Shown here piece after piece: positions 41,240-49,297 of a stretch of 64,000 nucleotides of DNA (the stretch's first letter is position 1; each line of letters opens with the position of its first letter). The DNA lies in NCBI GenBank assembly GCA_945482615.1, contig CALYRG010000001.1, positions 45,563-109,562 of the forward strand, written 5' to 3'. Position numbers and translations under genes: made by a program. The notes under the pieces were generated by a model. The model searched no databases. It saw only the letters and a list, made by a program, of their open reading frames with translations, and was not told where the DNA came from. This DNA is from an uncultured Clostridia bacterium. GTDB lineage: Bacteria > Bacillota > Clostridia > Oscillospirales > Oscillospiraceae.

Positions 41240-42154
41240 ATGATCGATTTTCAGCGGCTGAAGCTGGAGCAGAAAGCGGAATATGAATCCATTTTGTTCT
41301 CCTGTCCGGATCGGGGCTGTGAATACTCGTTTGCCAACCTGTACCTGTGGGGCCACCAGCAGGCGGCCATACTCCACGGCTGCGTAGCCTTCTTCTCCCA
41401 CTTCAACGGCCGGAGCGTCTATCCCTACCCCATCGGCCACGGCGACCGGAAAGCCGCCATTTGGGACATTCTGAACGATGCCCGGGAGCGGGGCATTCCC
41501 TGCCGGATCACCAACATGCGCCGGGAGGACTGGGCGGAGCTGGAAGGGTGTTTCCCCGGCAAATTTCTGGTGCGCATTGATCGGGACAGCTTTGATTACG
41601 TGTACGACATTGATGATCTGGCAGACCTGAAGGGCCGGAAATTTCAGAAGAAGCGTAACCACGTCAACCGCTTCCTCCAGGAGCACCCGGACTACCGGGT
41701 GCAGCCGCTGACAAAGGAAAACATCACCGCCGCGCGGGAAATGGTGCAGCAGTGGTACGATTCCCGGATCCAGGAAGACCCCCATGGGGACTACCTGCTG
41801 GAGCGCAAGGCCATGGAGCGGGCCTTCCGCTGCTATGATGCCCTGGGCATGGAGGGGCTGATCCTCTCCGACGGCGGCGAAATTCTCGCCATGACCATGG
41901 CCTCCCGGCTGTCCGACACCGTTATGGATGTCCATTTTGAGAAGGCCCGGGAGGACGAGGATGGGGCCTATGCCATGATTAACCGGGAGTTTGCCCGGTA
42001 TCTCCGGGAAAAATACCCGGAGCTGCGCTTCCTCAACCGGGAGGATGACATTGGTTTGGAAGGGCTTCGCAGGGCCAAACTGTCCTACCAGCCCCACCAC
42101 ATGATCGAAAAATGCTGGGCGTGTCTGCCGGAGGATGTGGATGGAACGCTCTGA
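41240..42154 (+). CDS. DUF2156 domain protein (LPG synthase C-terminal/GNAT-like)
   Basis: 304 residues. The start 'EYESILFSCPDRGCEYSFANLYLWG', the middle 'GRKFQKKRNHVNRFLQEHPDYRVQPL' and the end 'AYAMINREFARYLREKYPELRFLNREDDIGLEGLRRAKLSYQPHHMIEK' match the DUF2156 proteins, a tandem GNAT fold related to the catalytic domain of lysyl-phosphatidylglycerol synthases. It lacks the membrane part of MprF. Function unknown; aminoacyl transfer is possible by family. The next gene, a GNAT protein, starts 14 nt before this stop codon. Confidence 0.88.
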   Translation: MIDFQRLKLEQKAEYESILFSCPDRGCEYSFANLYLWGHQQAAILHGCVAFFSHFNGRSVYPYPIGHGDRKAAIWDILNDARERGIPCRITNMRREDWAELEGCFPGKFLVRIDRDSFDYVYDIDDLADLKGRKFQKKRNHVNRFLQEHPDYRVQPLTKENITAAREMVQQWYDSRIQEDPHGDYLLERKAMERAFRCYDALGMEGLILSDGGEILAMTMASRLSDTVMDVHFEKAREDEDGAYAMINREFARYLREKYPELRFLNREDDIGLEGLRRAKLSYQPHHMIEKCWACLPEDVDGTL

Positions 42155-42869
42155 GCTGAAGATGCTGTGGAAAATCAGCTTTCAGGAGGACGGAGAATAC
42201 CTTGACTTCTTTTTCTCCAGTGTCTATTCCCCCAGCCGCTGCCGCTGCATCACCCGGGACGGGAAACCCGCTGCCGCCCTGCACTGGCTGGACTGCTCCT
42301 GCCAGGACCAGCGCCTCGCCTACGTCTACGCCGTGGCAACCCATCCTGCCCTCCGGGGCCAGGGCCTGTGCCGCCGGCTGATGGACGAGGCCCACACCGC
42401 CCTTGCCGGTCAGGGGTACGCCGGAACGCTCCTTGTCCCGGCTGAGGAGGGCCTGCGGGCCATGTATGCCAAAATGGGCTACCGGGCCTGCGGCGGAATG
42501 CGGGAGTTTTCCTGCTCTGGGGGAGCGCCCCTTCCCCTGCGCCGTGTCGGGCCGGAGGAATACGCCGCCCTGCGCCGGAGGCTGATTGGGCCCAAGGGGG
42601 TCATTCAGGAAGGGGAGAATCTCCTTCTTCTGGCGCAGTTTCACCAGCTGTACGCCGGGGATAACCTGCTTCTGGCCGCCGCAACCCAGGATGGGAAGCT
42701 CTTTGTACCGGAGCTGCTGGGAGACCCTGCCGCCGCACCGGGCGTTGCAGCCGCCCTGGGCTTCCGGTATGGCACTTTCCGGGTTCCGGGCAACGACCCC
42801 TTTGCCATGTTCCGCCCCCTGAGGGAGGACGCCGCGACTCCTGATTACTTTGGCCTTGCCTTTGACTGA
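42141..42869 (+). CDS. GNAT family N-acetyltransferase
   Basis: 242 residues. 'LAYVYAVATHPALRGQGLCRRLMDEAHTALAGQGYAGTLLVPAEEGLRAMYAKMGYRACG' is the acetyl-CoA binding core of GNAT enzymes (HPALRGQGLCRRLM = motif A). A second, more degenerate half follows, so it may be a two-lobed GNAT. The start at 42141 has GGAGG 6 nt upstream and overlaps the DUF2156 gene, which implies translational coupling. Substrate unknown. Confidence 0.85.
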   Translation: MERSELKMLWKISFQEDGEYLDFFFSSVYSPSRCRCITRDGKPAAALHWLDCSCQDQRLAYVYAVATHPALRGQGLCRRLMDEAHTALAGQGYAGTLLVPAEEGLRAMYAKMGYRACGGMREFSCSGGAPLPLRRVGPEEYAALRRRLIGPKGVIQEGENLLLLAQFHQLYAGDNLLLAAATQDGKLFVPELLGDPAAAPGVAAALGFRYGTFRVPGNDPFAMFRPLREDAATPDYFGLAFD

Positions 42870-42872
42870 ACA

Positions 42873-42912
42873 CTGCCCGCTCTCCAGCCGGAGAGCGGGC
42901 AGCTATGTTTTC
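42873..42912. terminator. Bidirectional terminator
   Basis: CTGCCCGCTCTCC/GGAGAGCGGGCAG, a 13-bp perfect stem with a 4-nt loop between the GNAT gene and the convergent kinase gene. Confidence 0.8.
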
Positions 42913-42932
42913 ACCCAAGCGGATGGATGGGG

Positions 42933-44837
42933 TTATCTCTGGTTGTATGCTGCCCGAATCCTGCTGTCGGAACACTTAAAATTGGTCAGCTTGGTACAGC
43001 CGGAGAACATACCTCCCATGTCCGTAACATTGGAGGAATCAAAACCCGAAACGTCTAATTCTTCCAGGCTTTTGCATTCTTCGAACATGCCGTTCATATT
43101 TGTAACACGGGAGGTGTCAAACCCGGAAACATTCACCCTTTTCAGATTGTAGCATTTGTAGAACATAATGTACATATTCGTCACATTGGAGGTATCAAAG
43201 CATGAAAGATCCAGTTCGGTCATGCTGGTACAGTTGGTGAACATATCCCGCATGTTCGTCACGCCGGAAGTATCGAAGCAACCGCCAAAGTCAATATCCG
43301 TCAACTCTGTGAAATACCCGAACATCCAGGATGCATCCGCATTGGGGGATATGATCCCATCTGCCGCAATATACAGTGCGCTGCCCTCCATCCAGATCAG
43401 GACGCTCCTGTCATGCGCCTGGGACACATCCTCAGCGTCTGCCGGTGCCCCCCGCAAAGAGTCCCGGAAGGTCATCGTTTTTACGTCAGAACGTTTGTAT
43501 CTGCTTTGTCCCCAGAACTCCTCTCTTGTCTTCAGACCATACAGATCCTCTGGCTGCACCATAACATTCACCTTGGCAACCACATCTCCCGGATCCGTCG
43601 ATACCGGACTCGCGGAAATTGGATGAGTTTCCCCGGTTTCTGCAGGTAAGGCTGCCGGAACGTCGGCTGGAACGTCGGCTTGACCGGAATGACTGGATTC
43701 GGAACGCTCCTCCTGTGCAACAACTGGCTTATCCTCTCGTTGCCCCACACCAAGGCCCAGCGCAATTCCGGACAGCACCAGCACCAAAGCAACAGCTCCT
43801 ATCAAAATGGGCCGCCTGTTTTTGTTCCCGGACACCACCTGCTCCAGTAGGTTTTTAGTCAGTTCCTTTTTCGCAGACACAGGGCTTTGCAGCTGGTCCA
43901 GGAGCTCCGCCATGGATTGGGTGCGGCCCTTGGCGGTGATATTCATGGCCTTTTGCAGGGCGGAAATCACGTTGGCCGGGACGCCCCGCCTGGTAAGCAG
44001 CGACCAGTCCAGAGTATCCTCCTCCACCCGGTCATTGGCATTGGGCGGAATTACCCCGGTAAGTGTGTAGTAGATGGTGGCGGCCATGGCGTACACATCC
44101 GACCAGGGCCCGGAGGCACCCCGCTGGGTGTACTGCTCAAAGGGACTGAAGCCGCTCTTTGCCACCTGGGCAGAGGATGCGCCGTTGCTGGAAGACAAAT
44201 CCTTGGCAGCCCCCAAATCCAGAATCCGTACACCCTTGGCCGTCAGCATCAGGTTGTCCGGGCTTAAATCCCGGTGGACAAGCCCTTCCCTGTGCACCTG
44301 CTCCATGGCGGAGATGGCGGGGAAAAAGATGTCTTTCGCCTGCTCCCAAGGCATGGGGCCTTTTTCTTTCAGCACGGACAGCAGGGTTTTTCCCTCGATA
44401 TAGTCCATAACGATGTAGGCGGTGTTGTTCTCCCGGAAGCTCTCCCGCACCCGGACGATCTGCGGAATGTCCTCCATTTTCGCCATCTTCCGGGCCTCCC
44501 GGAGGAAGGAATCCATGCCGCTGACCCGGAGCTTTTCCGCCTGTTCGCCGTCCCGCCACACCAGGGTTGTACCCATGGTGGAAAAGCGGCTGACCTGGCC
44601 GCTGGGGAAGTATTCCTTGATGGCCACCTTCCGTTCCAGATTCAGGTCAAAACCAATGTAGGTGATGCCGAAGCCGCCCTGACCCAGCACCCTGCCCACC
44701 ACATAGTGTCCGTTCAGCACCGTGCCCCAGGGCATGACATAATTGGAAGCCGGTGCCTTCCGAGGATCAAAGCCGCAGTGGGGGCAGGGGTAGCCCTGAA
44801 TTTCCTCCATACAGCCGAGACAACGATTAAACTGCAT
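42933..44837 (-). CDS. Transmembrane Ser/Thr protein kinase with extracellular DUF285 (BspA-like) repeats
   Basis: 634 residues. Order: zinc-ribbon 'CLGCMEEIQGYPCPHCGFD' (7-24); Hanks-type kinase (about 45-320) with 'GQGGFG' (52-57), 'VAIKEYF' Lys74, 'VHRDLSPDNLML' (Asp190, Asn195) and 'DLGAAKDLSS' in place of DFG; membrane helix 'ILIGAVALVLVLSGIALGLGV' (about 344-364); a Glu/Ser/Pro linker; a folded outer part; and four DUF285 repeats at the end ('CFDTSNVTNMYIMFYKCYNL' type, about 25 residues each). Kinase inside and leucine-rich-like repeats outside suggest a receptor that reports on a surface or host ligand. PASTA repeats of PrkC are absent. The start follows GAGGCGG. DLG is seen in some active kinases. 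Confidence 0.9.
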   Translation of the reverse strand: MQFNRCLGCMEEIQGYPCPHCGFDPRKAPASNYVMPWGTVLNGHYVVGRVLGQGGFGITYIGFDLNLERKVAIKEYFPSGQVSRFSTMGTTLVWRDGEQAEKLRVSGMDSFLREARKMAKMEDIPQIVRVRESFRENNTAYIVMDYIEGKTLLSVLKEKGPMPWEQAKDIFFPAISAMEQVHREGLVHRDLSPDNLMLTAKGVRILDLGAAKDLSSSNGASSAQVAKSGFSPFEQYTQRGASGPWSDVYAMAATIYYTLTGVIPPNANDRVEEDTLDWSLLTRRGVPANVISALQKAMNITAKGRTQSMAELLDQLQSPVSAKKELTKNLLEQVVSGNKNRRPILIGAVALVLVLSGIALGLGVGQREDKPVVAQEERSESSHSGQADVPADVPAALPAETGETHPISASPVSTDPGDVVAKVNVMVQPEDLYGLKTREEFWGQSRYKRSDVKTMTFRDSLRGAPADAEDVSQAHDRSVLIWMEGSALYIAADGIISPNADASWMFGYFTELTDIDFGGCFDTSGVTNMRDMFTNCTSMTELDLSCFDTSNVTNMYIMFYKCYNLKRVNVSGFDTSRVTNMNGMFEECKSLEELDVSGFDSSNVTDMGGMFSGCTKLTNFKCSDSRIRAAYNQR

Positions 44838-44868
44838 ATAGTCCGCCTCTTTTCGCCTTGTTTTATAC

Positions 44869-44897
44869 ATCATACCATGGGAAAACCCAATTCGCAA
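44869..44897 (-). promoter_or_regulatory. Promoter of the kinase gene
   Basis: On the minus strand TTGCGA and TATGAT with 17-nt spacing, about 30 nt before the start codon. Confidence 0.6.
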
Positions 44898-45033
44898 CGA
44901 TAATATTGTGGATGGCAGAGAAAAGACTCCCGGCCTGCCCGGGGGCGGGTATCGTATTCGCCCGGGGTTCGTTATCGTGGTAACCATCTGCCGCCGGGCA
45001 GCCGGGGACGGCTGCCCCTACAAGAGGGACGCA

Positions 45034-45071
45034 GAAAAAATCCCCCCGGAAGCGGTGACTTCCGGGGGATT
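45034..45071 (-). terminator. Terminator of the rpsF-ssb-rpsR operon
   Basis: On the minus strand AATCCCCCGGAAG pairs with CTTCCGGGGGGATT and is followed by TTTTTCTGC, 10 nt after the rpsR stop codon. Confidence 0.85.
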
Positions 45072-45080
45072 GTGGGCAAA

Positions 45081-45320
45081 TCAGTCAGCGACGTAGGGCA
45101 GCAGGGCGATCTGACGGGCGCGCTTGATGGCGGTGGTCAGGTCACGCTGATGAGCGGCGCAGGTACCGGTGGTACGGCGGGGCAGAATCTTGCCGCGCTC
45201 GGACAGGTAACGGCGGAGCTTTGCGGTGTCCTTATAATCGATGGCATTAACCTTATCAACGCAGAATGCGCAAACCTTCCTGCGCTTGCGCTGACGCATG
45301 GGACGCTGTTCGTTGGCCAT
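45081..45320 (-). CDS. rpsR: 30S ribosomal protein S18
   Basis: 79 residues. '[65 protein letters not shown]' is S18 throughout. It binds S6 on the small-subunit platform. The CxxC and the later Cys suggest the zinc-binding version. Third gene of the rpsF-ssb-rpsR operon. Confidence 0.98.
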   Translation of the reverse strand: MANEQRPMRQRKRRKVCAFCVDKVNAIDYKDTAKLRRYLSERGKILPRRTTGTCAAHQRDLTTAIKRARQIALLPYVAD

Positions 45321-45362
45321 GGTAATTCCCTCCTTGTAAGTGTGGTAAAAGTTCAGTTCAGG

Positions 45363-45848
45363 TCAGAAGGGCAGCTGGGCGTCATCGTCATCCAGCATCG
45401 CGAAATCCGATGCCGGCGCTGCCGCGGGGGCCTGATAGCCGCCGTAGGCAGGTGCCGCAGGAGCGCTGTAGGGGCTGTTTCCGGAGCTGTAGCTTCCGCC
45501 GTAGGAGCCGGAGCCCTCGCTGCTGCGCTTGCTCTCGCCGAAGTAGACGTTATCCGCCACCACCTCGGCACTGCGACGCTTGTTCCCTTCCTTGTCGTTC
45601 CAGTTACGGATCTGGAGACGACCGGAAACCACGATCATGCTGCCCTTGGTGAAATACTTGGAGACAAACTCGCCGGTCTGCCGCCAGGCTACACAATCGA
45701 TAAAGTCGGTTTCCCTTTCGCCGCCGTCCCGGTTTCCGAAATCCCGCTCCACTGCCACAGAGAAGCTGGTAACGGCAATGCCGCTGCCAGTGCGGCGCAG
45801 CTCGGGATCGCGGGTCAGACGGCCCATAATGACGATGTGGTTGAGCAT
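45363..45848 (-). CDS. ssb: Single-stranded DNA-binding protein
   Basis: 161 residues. The OB fold starts 'MLNHIVIMGRLTRDPELRRTGSGIAVTSFSVAVERDF' and includes 'DFIDCVAWRQTGEFVSKYFTKGSMIVVSGRLQIRNW'. A Gly/Ser/Ala/Tyr-rich linker leads to the acidic tip 'LDDDDAQLPF', which recruits replication and repair proteins. It lies between rpsF and rpsR, the standard order in Firmicutes, with a 3-nt gap after rpsF. Confidence 0.98.
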   Translation of the reverse strand: MLNHIVIMGRLTRDPELRRTGSGIAVTSFSVAVERDFGNRDGGERETDFIDCVAWRQTGEFVSKYFTKGSMIVVSGRLQIRNWNDKEGNKRRSAEVVADNVYFGESKRSSEGSGSYGGSYSSGNSPYSAPAAPAYGGYQAPAAAPASDFAMLDDDDAQLPF

Positions 45849-45851
45849 TTC

Positions 45852-46148
45852 TTACTCCTCCACTGCGGTGGTGAGGCAGCGCATAACGCCCTCGGTGATC
45901 TTCATCACGCGCTCCAGCTCAGCAGGGAACTCGGGCTTGCACTCCATGTTCATCAGAACATAGTAGCCTTCTGCCATGTCGTTGATGGGGTAGGCCAGAC
46001 GACGCTTGCCCCACACATCGATGTTGGTCAGAGTACCCTCCGCCTCCACCATTGCCTTGAACTTTTCCACAAGTGCGGTGGTCTCTTCCTCACCCAGGGT
46101 TGCATCGATGATGTAGAGAACCTCGTACTTACCGGTGATCTTAGCCAT
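45852..46148 (-). CDS. rpsF: 30S ribosomal protein S6
   Basis: 98 residues. 'KYEVLYIIDATLGEEETTALVEKFKAMVEAEGTLTNIDVWGKRRLAYPINDMAEGYYVLMNM' is S6. It pairs with S18 on the 30S platform. GGAGGTG lies 8 nt before the ATG; the open frame continues upstream to 46199 but that part is the leader. First gene of the operon. Confidence 0.97.
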   Translation of the reverse strand: MAKITGKYEVLYIIDATLGEEETTALVEKFKAMVEAEGTLTNIDVWGKRRLAYPINDMAEGYYVLMNMECKPEFPAELERVMKITEGVMRCLTTAVEE

Positions 46149-46178
46149 GTTGATTGCACCTCCTTTTGGACTTTTGGC

Positions 46179-46194
46179 CCCCGGTCGCGCCGGG
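46179..46194 (-). promoter_or_regulatory. Leader hairpin of the rpsF operon (possible S6:S18 site)
   Basis: CCCGG-CGCGA-CCGGG in the rpsF leader. S6-S18 complexes repress their operon in many bacteria by binding a leader hairpin with an exposed CCG. This hairpin is in the right place, but the exact motif cannot be confirmed by eye. Confidence 0.35.
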
Positions 46195-46227
46195 AGCAAG
46201 GATTTGTCCGCATTCGCAGACTGTAGT

Positions 46228-46256
46228 ATTTTACAGGATTCCAGTCAAAAAGTCAA
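46228..46256 (-). promoter_or_regulatory. Promoter of the rpsF operon
   Basis: On the minus strand TTGACT and TAAAAT with 17-nt spacing, giving a leader of about 70 nt. The ppdK promoter lies divergently in the same 351-nt gap. Confidence 0.75.
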
Positions 46257-46400
46257 GGATTTTTTGCCCATTTTCTAGGAAACTACTCCCGGAGGATGAC
46301 TGGGCCGGCGTTTTCTGCTGCTCATCTGCTGTATACGGCCCCAGAAGTTTCGATATTAATTTATTTATAAAAAAATTCTCTGAAAATGCAAGAAAAATGT

Positions 46401-46429
46401 TTGCCATTTCCATTTCTCTGTGCTATAAT
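46401..46429 (+). promoter_or_regulatory. Promoter of ppdK
   Basis: TTGCCA and TATAAT with 17-nt spacing, about 70 nt before the start codon. Confidence 0.75.
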
Positions 46430-46499
46430 ATTTGCGCCTTACAGGAAGATATGAAATATCGCAAAATTATTTCGCGGAAATGCGGAAAGGAGAACGAGA

Positions 46500-49133
46500 A
46501 TGTCTCACAAGTATGTTTATCTGTTCACCGAAGGCACGGGAAAAATGCGTGAGCTCCTGGGCGGTAAGGGAGCCAATCTGGCCGAGATGACCCGGATTGG
46601 TCTGCCTGTTCCCCAGGGCTTTACTATTACTACCGAAGCCTGCACCCAGTATTACCAGGATGGCCGGAAGATCAATGACGAGATCAAGGCTGAAATCATG
46701 GAATACGTGGGCCGTATGGAGGTTATCACCAGCAAAAAGTTCGGCGACCTGAACAACCCCCTGCTGGTTTCCGTCCGTTCCGGCGCCCGGGCCTCCATGC
46801 CCGGCATGATGGACACCATCCTGAACCTGGGTCTGAACGAGGACGTGGTGGAAGTGCTGGCCAAGAAGTCCGGCAACCCCCGCTGGGCCTGGGACTGCTA
46901 CCGCCGTTTCATCCAGATGTACTCTGACGTCGTCATGGAAGTCGGCAAAAAGTATTTCGAGGCTCTCATCGACCAGATGAAGGAGCGCAAAGGCGTCAAG
47001 CAGGACGTGGAGCTGGATGCCGACGATCTGAAGGAGCTGGCCATGCAGTTCAAGGCCGAGTACAAGGCCAAGCTGGACGAGGACTTCCCCTCCGACCCCA
47101 AGGAGCAGCTGATGGGCGCCATTCAGGCCGTGTTCCGCTCCTGGGACAACCCCCGCGCCAACGTCTACCGTCGTGAAAACGACATTCCCTACTCCTGGGG
47201 CACTGCCGTCAACGTGCAGTCCATGGCCTTCGGCAACATGGGCGACGACTGCGGCACCGGCGTTGCCTTTACCCGCAACCCCGCCACCGGCGAGAAGAAG
47301 CTGTTCGGCGAGTTCCTGACCAACGCCCAGGGCGAAGACGTGGTGGCCGGTGTCCGGACCCCCATGCCCATCAGTGAGATGGCCGAGAAGTTCCCCGCCG
47401 CTTTCGCTCAGTTCACCGACGTCTGCCGCATCCTGGAGAACCACTACCATGACATGCAGGACATGGAGTTCACCGTTGAGAACGGCAAGCTGTACATGCT
47501 CCAGACCCGTAACGGCAAGCGTACCGCTCCCGCCGCTCTGAAAATCGCCTGCGACCTGGTGGACGAGGGAATGATCGATGAGAAGCAGGCCGTTGCCATG
47601 ATCGAGCCCCGCACTCTGGACACCCTGCTGCATCCCCAGTTCGACGCCGCCGCTCTGAAGAAGGCTCAGCCCGTGGGCCGCGCCCTGGCCGCTTCTCCCG
47701 GAGCCGCCTGCGGCCGCATCGTCTTCACCGCCGAGGACGCCAAGGCCTGGGCCGCCAACGGCGAGAAGGTTGTTCTGGTTCGTCTGGAGACCTCTCCCGA
47801 GGATATCGAAGGCATGATGGCCGCTCAGGGCATCCTCACCGTCCGCGGCGGTATGACCTCTCACGCCGCCGTTGTCGCCCGCGGCATGGGCCGCTGCTGT
47901 GTCTCCGGCTGCACCGAGATCGCCATGGACGAGGAGAACAAGGAGTTCACCCTGGCTGGCAAGACCTACCACGAAGGCGACTGGCTGAGCCTGGACGGCT
48001 CCACCGGCTACATCTACGATGGCCAGATTGCCACTGTGGATGCCAAGATTGCCGGTGAGTTCGGCCGGATCATGACCTGGGCCGACAAGTACCGCCGTCT
48101 GCAGGTTCGCACCAATGCCGACACTCCCCGTGATGCCCGCCGGGCCCGCGAGCTGGGCGCCGAAGGCATCGGCCTGTGCCGTACCGAGCACATGTTCTTC
48201 GAGGAGGGCCGTATCGGCGCGTTCCGGGAGATGATCTGCTCCGACACCGTGGAGGAGCGGGAGGCTGCTCTGGCCAAGATTCTGCCCATGCAGCAGGCTG
48301 ACTTTGAGGCCCTGTACGAGGCTATGCAGAACTACCCTGTTACCATTCGCTTCCTGGATCCCCCTCTGCACGAGTTCGTGCCCACCACCGAGGAGGAGAT
48401 CGAGGCGCTGGCCAAGACCCAGGGCAAGACCGTTCAGCAGATCAAGGACATTATCGCCTCCCTGCACGAGTTCAACCCCATGATGGGTCACCGCGGCTGC
48501 CGTCTGGCCGTCACCTACCCCGAAATCGCCACCATGCAGACCAAGGCTGTCATCCGGGCCGCCCTGGCTGTCAAGGGCCGTCATCCCCGCTGGAATGTTG
48601 TTCCTGAGATCATGATCCCCCTGACCTGCGAGACCAAGGAGCTGAAGTACGTCAAGGATGTCGTGGTCAAGGCTGCTGACGCCGAGATTGCCGCCTCCGG
48701 CATCGATCTGAAGTATCAGGTCGGCACCATGATCGAAATCCCCCGGGCCTGCCTTACCGCTGGCGAAATTGCCAAGGAGGCTGAGTTCTTCTGCTTCGGC
48801 ACCAACGACCTGACCCAGATGACCTTCGGCTTCAGCCGTGACGATGCCGGCAAGTTCCTCAACGCCTACTACGATGCCAAGATCTTCGAGAACGATCCCT
48901 TCGCCAAGCTGGATCAGACCGGTGTCGGCATGCTGATGGAGATGGCCGTGGAGAAGGGCCGGAAGGTTCGTCCCGACATGCACGCCGGTATCTGCGGCGA
49001 GCACGGCGGCGATCCCATGAGCGTGGAGTTCTGCCACCGCATCGGCCTGGACTACGTGTCCTGCTCCCCCTTCCGTATCCCCATCGCCCGCCTCGCCGCC
49101 GCCCAGGCTGCTATCAAGGATGGCAGGAATTAA
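46500..49133 (+). CDS. ppdK: Pyruvate, phosphate dikinase
   Basis: 877 residues, the family's length. The ATP-grasp part starts 'KYVYLFTEGTGKMRELLGGKGANLAEMTRIGLPVPQGFTITTEAC'. The swivelling domain carries the phospho-His in 'LTVRGGMTSHAAVVARGMGRCCVSG' (His455). The C-terminal barrel has 'EGIGLCRTEHMFF', 'GTMIEIPRACLTA', 'FFCFGTNDLTQMTFGFSRDD' and 'ICGEHGGDP'. It interconverts pyruvate, ATP and phosphate with PEP, AMP and pyrophosphate, working in glycolysis or gluconeogenesis of anaerobes. AAAGGAG is upstream. Pyrophosphate made or used here links it to PPi metabolism, of interest given the atypical phosphofructokinase at 10.4 kb. Confidence 0.98.
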   Translation: MSHKYVYLFTEGTGKMRELLGGKGANLAEMTRIGLPVPQGFTITTEACTQYYQDGRKINDEIKAEIMEYVGRMEVITSKKFGDLNNPLLVSVRSGARASMPGMMDTILNLGLNEDVVEVLAKKSGNPRWAWDCYRRFIQMYSDVVMEVGKKYFEALIDQMKERKGVKQDVELDADDLKELAMQFKAEYKAKLDEDFPSDPKEQLMGAIQAVFRSWDNPRANVYRRENDIPYSWGTAVNVQSMAFGNMGDDCGTGVAFTRNPATGEKKLFGEFLTNAQGEDVVAGVRTPMPISEMAEKFPAAFAQFTDVCRILENHYHDMQDMEFTVENGKLYMLQTRNGKRTAPAALKIACDLVDEGMIDEKQAVAMIEPRTLDTLLHPQFDAAALKKAQPVGRALAASPGAACGRIVFTAEDAKAWAANGEKVVLVRLETSPEDIEGMMAAQGILTVRGGMTSHAAVVARGMGRCCVSGCTEIAMDEENKEFTLAGKTYHEGDWLSLDGSTGYIYDGQIATVDAKIAGEFGRIMTWADKYRRLQVRTNADTPRDARRARELGAEGIGLCRTEHMFFEEGRIGAFREMICSDTVEEREAALAKILPMQQADFEALYEAMQNYPVTIRFLDPPLHEFVPTTEEEIEALAKTQGKTVQQIKDIIASLHEFNPMMGHRGCRLAVTYPEIATMQTKAVIRAALAVKGRHPRWNVVPEIMIPLTCETKELKYVKDVVVKAADAEIAASGIDLKYQVGTMIEIPRACLTAGEIAKEAEFFCFGTNDLTQMTFGFSRDDAGKFLNAYYDAKIFENDPFAKLDQTGVGMLMEMAVEKGRKVRPDMHAGICGEHGGDPMSVEFCHRIGLDYVSCSPFRIPIARLAAAQAAIKDGRN

Positions 49134-49257
49134 GTGATTTTCAGATGTTCGGAACCTTTACAGTAACGCAGGAGAATGCGAAAGCGTATCTGTACGCGAT
49201 CTCTCCCCTGCGAAGGGTGCATCGGTTCCGGGACATTCGGGTAAATCTCTATATCTA

Positions 49258-49297
49258 GCATAGATCCCCAACCGCTCTGGCGGTTGGGGATCTATGC
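49258..49297. terminator. 18-bp perfect hairpin between ppdK and the glycosyltransferase gene
   Basis: GCATAGATCCCCAACCGC pairs completely with its complement around TCTG. No T-run on either side. It probably ends both convergent transcripts; the glycosyltransferase stop codon lies in its right arm. Confidence 0.65.

Noticed and set aside
46467-49037. A minus-strand open frame of 856 codons opposite ppdK
   Set aside because: Antisense shadow of a fully recognised pyruvate phosphate dikinase; same low-complexity composition as other shadows.
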